DNA of 64,000 nt from contig NC_060065.1 of NCBI RefSeq assembly GCF_020283565.1, forward strand, positions 42,520,409 through 42,584,408, read 5' to 3'. This DNA comes from Trifolium pratense (taxonomy: Eukaryota; Streptophyta; Magnoliopsida; Fabales; Fabaceae). Position numbers and translations under genes: made by a program. The notes beneath the pieces are model-generated. The model was not told where the DNA came from. It saw only the letters and a list, made by a program, of their open reading frames with translations, and did not search any database. Positions 59,930 to 64,000 of the stretch are shown piece by piece. Within the stretch, counting starts at the first letter, position 1. Each line of letters begins with the position of its first letter.

Positions 59930-60470
59930 AAAAGTTGCTACAACTGGTTACTTTCTTTCTGGGATACAACAAATAACCCTGATACTTCTCACTCTTGGTC
60001 TTGAATATGGAAGCTCCAACTTCCTAAAAAGTTCCGGTTCTTCATTTGGTTGACTTGTCACAACTTTGTACCTACTCTCTCGCTTCTCAACAAACACAAG
60101 ATGAATCTCGCTTCCATTTGCACTCGTTGTGGCTTTCAAGATGAGCCTTTTTCATTGCATTCGAGATGCAAAGTCCCCTCGTAACCTTTGGGAACACATT
60201 GGTTTTAACAATCATGATTTCTACTAAAATATGGATGCTTACGAGTGGCTCAAACTAGGTACCTCAGGTCCTATAACGCCTTCACTTTCTCGGCTGCTGT
60301 CTGGTGGTCCTGGAGACATCGCAACTTGATGTGCTTGAATAACGAGAATTGGTCCTTAAGTCGAATTTCCTTCAACATCCGGACTATGGTCGAAACCCTA
60401 AAAAATTGTTTCTCCCCAACTACTAATGGCGGACCAGCTGAAAGATTCATCTAGTGGAACAATAATAACT
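59930..60470 (+). pseudogene. 3' remnant of a second LINE (zf-RVT region)
   Basis: Translated in pieces, it gives SWSWIWKLQLPKKFRFFIWL, CHNFVPTLSLLN, ICTRCGFQDEPFSLHC and NLWEHIGF, the Cys/His-containing zf-RVT domain at the end of plant LINE reverse transcriptases, then VWWSWRHRNLMCLNNENWSL from the linker before an RNase H domain. Stops and frame changes break it. It is of a different LINE family from the element at 42877-48935, which lacks the WWSWRHRN block. Confidence 0.75.
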
Positions 60471-61290
60471 ACTCTTGTACTATCCTCAATGTTGATATGA
60501 TAAACACTTTGCTGACTTTGACTACATATCTTACCTTTAGTACAAAGGATGATGATATCATATATGCTCTTTATATTTTTGTTGAAGTCTTGGTGTGATT
60601 CCCAGAGGATGGTCGTAGCATTGACCTTGACTTCTTTTCTTATTGTGTTGGTTCAGATGATAATCTTTAACTCTATTGTGTAGAGGATGGTAAGAGTGTG
60701 GTTGATAAACTTTTAGGTTTTTTTTATACCTACACGCTCGAACACACAATTTGTTAAATTATTCATTTTTATTGAGTTAAATGTTTGTTATCATTAAAAC
60801 ACTAAATGAATGAGATATTGTCTGAAACATTTTTCTCTAACAATTTAGTGATGTCAAATGTCAAGCCGAAATTATACCAAACATTGAACTTAGTAAGCTT
60901 TGTATATTTGTTAAAAAGTAAATGAATCAATTTAGGTTTAGTCTTTTCTTATATATCCTCATGGTTAGGGAGTTGGCCGGGGAAGTAGTGGGGAAACCAA
61001 GTCTTCCACGCTCTCCTAATTTATTCCCTAACTTTCATGTTCCTGCCGGATACCGATCTTCCCTATTCCTCAACAACTAACTCTAGGATGTTTTTGTTGC
61101 TGAACATATCCGAGATGGGCTCATCCTCTAGGAGAGCTTATCTCGAATATCAGGCCATACATGTTCTTATATACATTTTTGTTCTCTTACCAATATTAAT
61201 TTTATTTTTTATTTCCTTTTTTGGTATTCTTAACAAGTGTTCCGGGGGCACTATTTAGCCTGACCCTTTTTTAAATTGAGTGTCAGAATG
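60471..61290. other. Non-coding sequence after the LINE remnant
   Basis: 60471-60720 may be decayed RNase H sequence of the same LINE, but I cannot align it. 60945-61260 has higher GC and no recognisable coding content. Confidence 0.35.
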
Positions 61291-61291
61291 T

Positions 61292-61521
61292 AAAAACTTA
61301 GCTAAAGAACACTTTGAAAAAATCACACAGACCAATAAAACACATTTTAAATACTTATTTTCATTTAATACTCTTATAAATTTAATCTTATTTCATGTAT
61401 ACCCTTATTTAATTACTCTTAATATAATTCAACTAATTTACTTATTTTTAATATTCTCCCTCATAAATAATGGCATAGGTGAAATCACACATTTAAAATA
61501 TTTGAAAATTGGTCAAAGTGT
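61292..61521. mobile_element. Fragment of the 30369-30663 Stowaway-type MITE
   Basis: It follows the same phrase order ('cactttgaaaaaatcacac', 'ttcatgtatacccttattta', 'cttatttttaatattctc', 'aaatatttgaaaattggtca') but stops where another MITE begins at 61531. Confidence 0.7.
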
Positions 61522-61530
61522 TATGAATAA

Positions 61531-61781
61531 GATATTTTCTCTTCCCCCCTCCCATGAATCTTTTATACCCCCAATATTCCAATTTTGCCCTTGCAGAAAC
61601 ATTCGGTTCGCAGAAACCGAAATTTTTCTAGTGCAAATTCAGAGTAAATTTCGATTTTTGGAAACCGAAATTTGTTTTCAAGGCAAAAAAAAACTTCGAT
61701 TTCTACGAACCGAAGTTTTTTCAAGGGCAAAATTGGAAATTCAAGGGAGATAAAAGATTCATGGGGGGTGGGGAGAGAAAA
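61531..61781. mobile_element. Mutator-like MITE, 251 bp, with 9-bp target duplication
   Basis: Inverted arms 'ttttctcttccccc...catgaatcttttat' against 'ataaaagattcatggggggt...gagagaaaa', then 'attttgcccttg' and AACCGAA palindromes in the centre. The perfect duplication TATGAATAA is at 61522-61530 and 61782-61790. Confidence 0.75.
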
Positions 61782-61795
61782 TATGAATAATTTGG

Positions 61796-61969
61796 TGGAT
61801 GTCCATTAAGCATTGACCCATTCCACTGACCCATTATATTGTCCTATAAATAGGACTTGTATTGTCATGTAAACATACACCTTGATGAGAATAATACAAT
61901 CTCTATTCTTTCTCACTTCTTCTCTCCTCTATACTTATATATTATTACTCTTGCTTATATTTTATAACA
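61796..61969 (+). mobile_element. LTR-like sequence followed by a primer-site-like motif
   Basis: It starts 'tggatgtccattaagc', has a TATA-type 'cctataaataggac', 'gagaataatacaat' and a CT-rich stretch, and ends '...ttttataaca', followed at once by 'cgttatcagcacgagc', a common primer-binding context of short copia/TRIM-type elements. Sequence at 62100-62345 after it holds 'cttcgtgaccgacatttgta' type repeats (three diverged units), as in the non-coding part of such elements. No second LTR or coding domain was seen. Confidence 0.55.
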
Positions 61970-62099
61970 CGTTATCAGCACGAGCTTACCAACTAAGGTA
62001 CGCAACTCTGAATCTATTTTTATGAAATCATATGATTATGAATCGTATTAACCTTGTAATAATAATAATTAAAATTAAATAAATAAATAAACACCATTT

Positions 62100-62345
62100 C
62101 TTTATGTATTTGATTGTTCGATGTTGTTTACGCTTCGTGACCGACATTTGTATGGTGAAGCATAACACTTTGATCATTCATATTACATAAAATGTTGATC
62201 GATTATTTATTTATGATATATATTTTGGACGTTCGATATTGTTTGAGTTTCGTGACCAACAATAGTCTGGTGAAGCATCATTATGCTTCGTGACCGACAT
62301 CTGTATGGTGAAACATCGACACTTCGATCATCCAAAATTATAAAG
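62100..62345 (+). repeat. Diverged tandem repeat with 'gcttcgtgaccgacat' core
   Basis: Three to four units with 'ttcgtgacc(g/a)acat', 'tatggtgaa(g/a)cat' and 'cttcgatcat' in order, spaced 60-110 bp. Confidence 0.65.
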
Positions 62346-62759
62346 ATCTATTATATTATTCTTGAATAACTTACAAATCTAAATTTTGTTATCCATGAAT
62401 TCCTAAAATTCAATATAAGCTTTTGATGCAATTTAATTTGCCTGATTAGTATTTACTCTATTTTTAATACGCACTGATGTCGATCATATACAATATGTTA
62501 ATATTGATCATGTTTGACGGTATAATCATATACAGTGTGTCAATCATGTTTGACTTATTGGGTTTTCTTGAATTGTAGATGTCTGCTTGGGTTTTATGTT
62601 AATTTGTCCCAAAAATTTTATGAATCCAAAATTATTGAATATAGAGCTTTTTATTTATTTTCGGTTTACGATGATGATCTCGTTCCTGTGTTAAATTGCT
62701 TCATCAATCTGTTTTTCGGCTTTCTAAGATTATTGCCATGATATTTGGGATTCAATCAC

Positions 62760-62836
62760 TTCAATGACCAAATTTCTTATAAAAATGACCAATTTTTTTC
62801 CCAAAGTGTTCCTTATAAAAAGGATCGGAGAGAGTA
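62760..62836. mobile_element. Right-end fragment of a Stowaway-type MITE
   Basis: 'cttataaaaatgaccaattt', 'cccaaagtgttc' and 'cttataaaaaggatcgga' match the right end of the element at 30369-30663. It may be the other half of 61292-61521. Confidence 0.65.
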
Positions 62837-63534
62837 AAAGATTCAAAGTAATTTATTAAATTTCCAAAAATATAATTGTCAATTATAGTATATTACACAA
62901 CTATCGAGAATAATTTTCGTGACATATAGCATTTTCCATTCTTTAAATGTTATAAATTAAATCCAGCTTATATTTTTTAATCATTTAACTTAAAATAATC
63001 TTTGACTATTGAATTGACCTAGAACTTTTGAATCACTTTGTATAGCATTTTCTATTGGGAAATTTAACTATTGAATTGACATATAGCATTTTCTATTGTA
63101 AAATAATCTTTGACTTTTGAATCACTTTGTAAAATAATCTTTTACTATATGAAATCATATTAGGTCTTTATAAATAGTATTGTATATTTTGGATTTTTCA
63201 CACACACACACACATGCACACTTACAACCAATGTATACTATAGTCATCATCGAAATTCTATGTATGATCGGTAGGCTGGTGAAAAATCGTAAATACAAGG
63301 ATCGTAGCATGATTCGTAAGATCCTACTCAAGAGGCTAAATTGTAACTTCGCATATTTTTTATTACAAATTGCAACTTCACATATATACACATAAAAACA
63401 TAATCATTTTACAATTAGGTTCTATTTCTATTATTATTTTACTATTCATTTATGGTTCAATTATTTTTTTAATGACAAATTATGTTATTAGTATGTAAAA
63501 GGCATATTTTGTTTCTGACGGAATATAAAAGGCA
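62837..63534. other. AT-rich intergenic DNA with a short (CA)n
   Basis: A CA tract of about seven units lies at 63199-63213. 'actattgaattgac' and 'aaaataatctttgact' are repeated at 63010-63130. No gene is seen. Confidence 0.5.
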
Positions 63535-63880
63535 TGTGGACCGGATAAAATGTCGGGCCCAAACCTAATCTCGCCTATTGGGCCATTCACATAGGACTAG
63601 GGGAGCCCAAAAGGACCAAGCCAAAATATTTTCCCCTGATCATAAGGGGATAAGGCCGAAGTAATTATAGATCACATACTACCCCTAGAATGGCGGAGTC
63701 AATAGCTCCATTACTAAGGCGAGGGAATCTCGCCCCAGACCGTTATGGCCTAGCCTATATATAGGCCCCCTATGACCTAAGAAGGATGATCACATACTCT
63801 CAGACATAGATCTAGAACATCGTCTAGCTAAGTGCAAATACCTTAGCTCTAAGTAGGAACAACATGTTATTGATATTTTT
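63535..63880 (+). mobile_element. LTR-like sequence, unbounded
   Basis: GC-richer than its flanks, with 'gtggaccggataaaatgtcg', several 'gggcc' phrases, a TATA box ('gcctatatataggccccc') and a following transcript-start-like region. The organisation is like that of the solo LTR at 58626-59147, but there is no target duplication or primer site. Confidence 0.4.
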
Positions 63881-64000
63881 TTAATTTATTTGACCAAATA
63901 AGTTAACTTTTCTCTAGTAAAAAAAAAAGGATTAAGTTTTCTGTATTGGGCTCTAGAGCCCATATAAGTAGTCTTCTATTTTAACCTAATTTAATCCATT

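Noticed and set aside
60558..60749. Minus-strand 63-codon ORF
   Set aside because: It lies in decayed LINE-derived DNA; no conserved pattern.
61280..61753. 157-codon ORF
   Set aside because: It runs through a Stowaway fragment and an inverted-repeat MITE; no protein resemblance.

Overview
The window is AT-rich nuclear DNA from a flowering plant. Intron-containing plant genes, Stowaway-type MITEs, tRNA-derived SINEs, an L1-type LINE and a plant pararetrovirus fragment all support this. The dispersed repeats (those with 'cttataaacaca' and the 'ggtcccttacgttt' MITE) and the protein matches suggest a papilionoid legume of the Medicago/Trifolium/Pisum group. That assignment is from recognition, not a search. 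Genes are sparse and most of the sequence is mobile-element debris.

Four host genes look intact: a SUPERMAN-family C2H2 zinc-finger repressor (5850-6509, minus), a four-exon pathogen-related protein of the SnoaL/NTF2-like type (21515-23930, plus), a two-exon DOG1-domain gene (36037-38587, plus) and a four-exon Tubby-like F-box gene (52519-56117, plus). Two host pseudogenes are clear. One is a lone last exon of a second pathogen-related gene (17808-17930). The other is a TIR-domain gene with two frameshifts, split by a 522-bp solo LTR (57597-59230). The host genes are unrelated to one another and form no cluster.

The most informative mobile elements are two CACTA transposons with almost identical ends, perfect 3-bp target duplications and different interiors. 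CACTA-1 (11134-14696) carries a decayed Ulp1-type protease gene. CACTA-2 (25012-28841) carries exon-intron pieces of two unrelated host genes: PELOTA, and the C-terminus of an FkbM/DUF7870-type methyltransferase. It is a gene-capturing (Pack-type) CACTA element.

At 31566-34073 lies a fragment of an integrated caulimovirid (endogenous pararetrovirus). It has one long downstream ORF, a promoter-like intergenic region, a tRNA-Met primer site and the start of the movement protein, and is bounded on both sides by long (TA)n tracts. At 42877-48935 there is a full-length L1-type LINE with an 18-bp target duplication, inactivated by two nonsense codons and a frameshift at the reverse-transcriptase active site. 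A second LINE remnant lies near 60 kb. Short elements whose boundaries could be fixed by target duplications include four Mutator-like foldback MITEs (9-bp duplications), several Stowaway-like MITEs (TA) and three SINE copies; a fourth SINE copy (36595-36711) is recognised by sequence only.

Stretches not listed as a feature appeared to be AT-rich intergenic DNA without recognisable coding content. No rRNA, tRNA gene or CRISPR array was seen.
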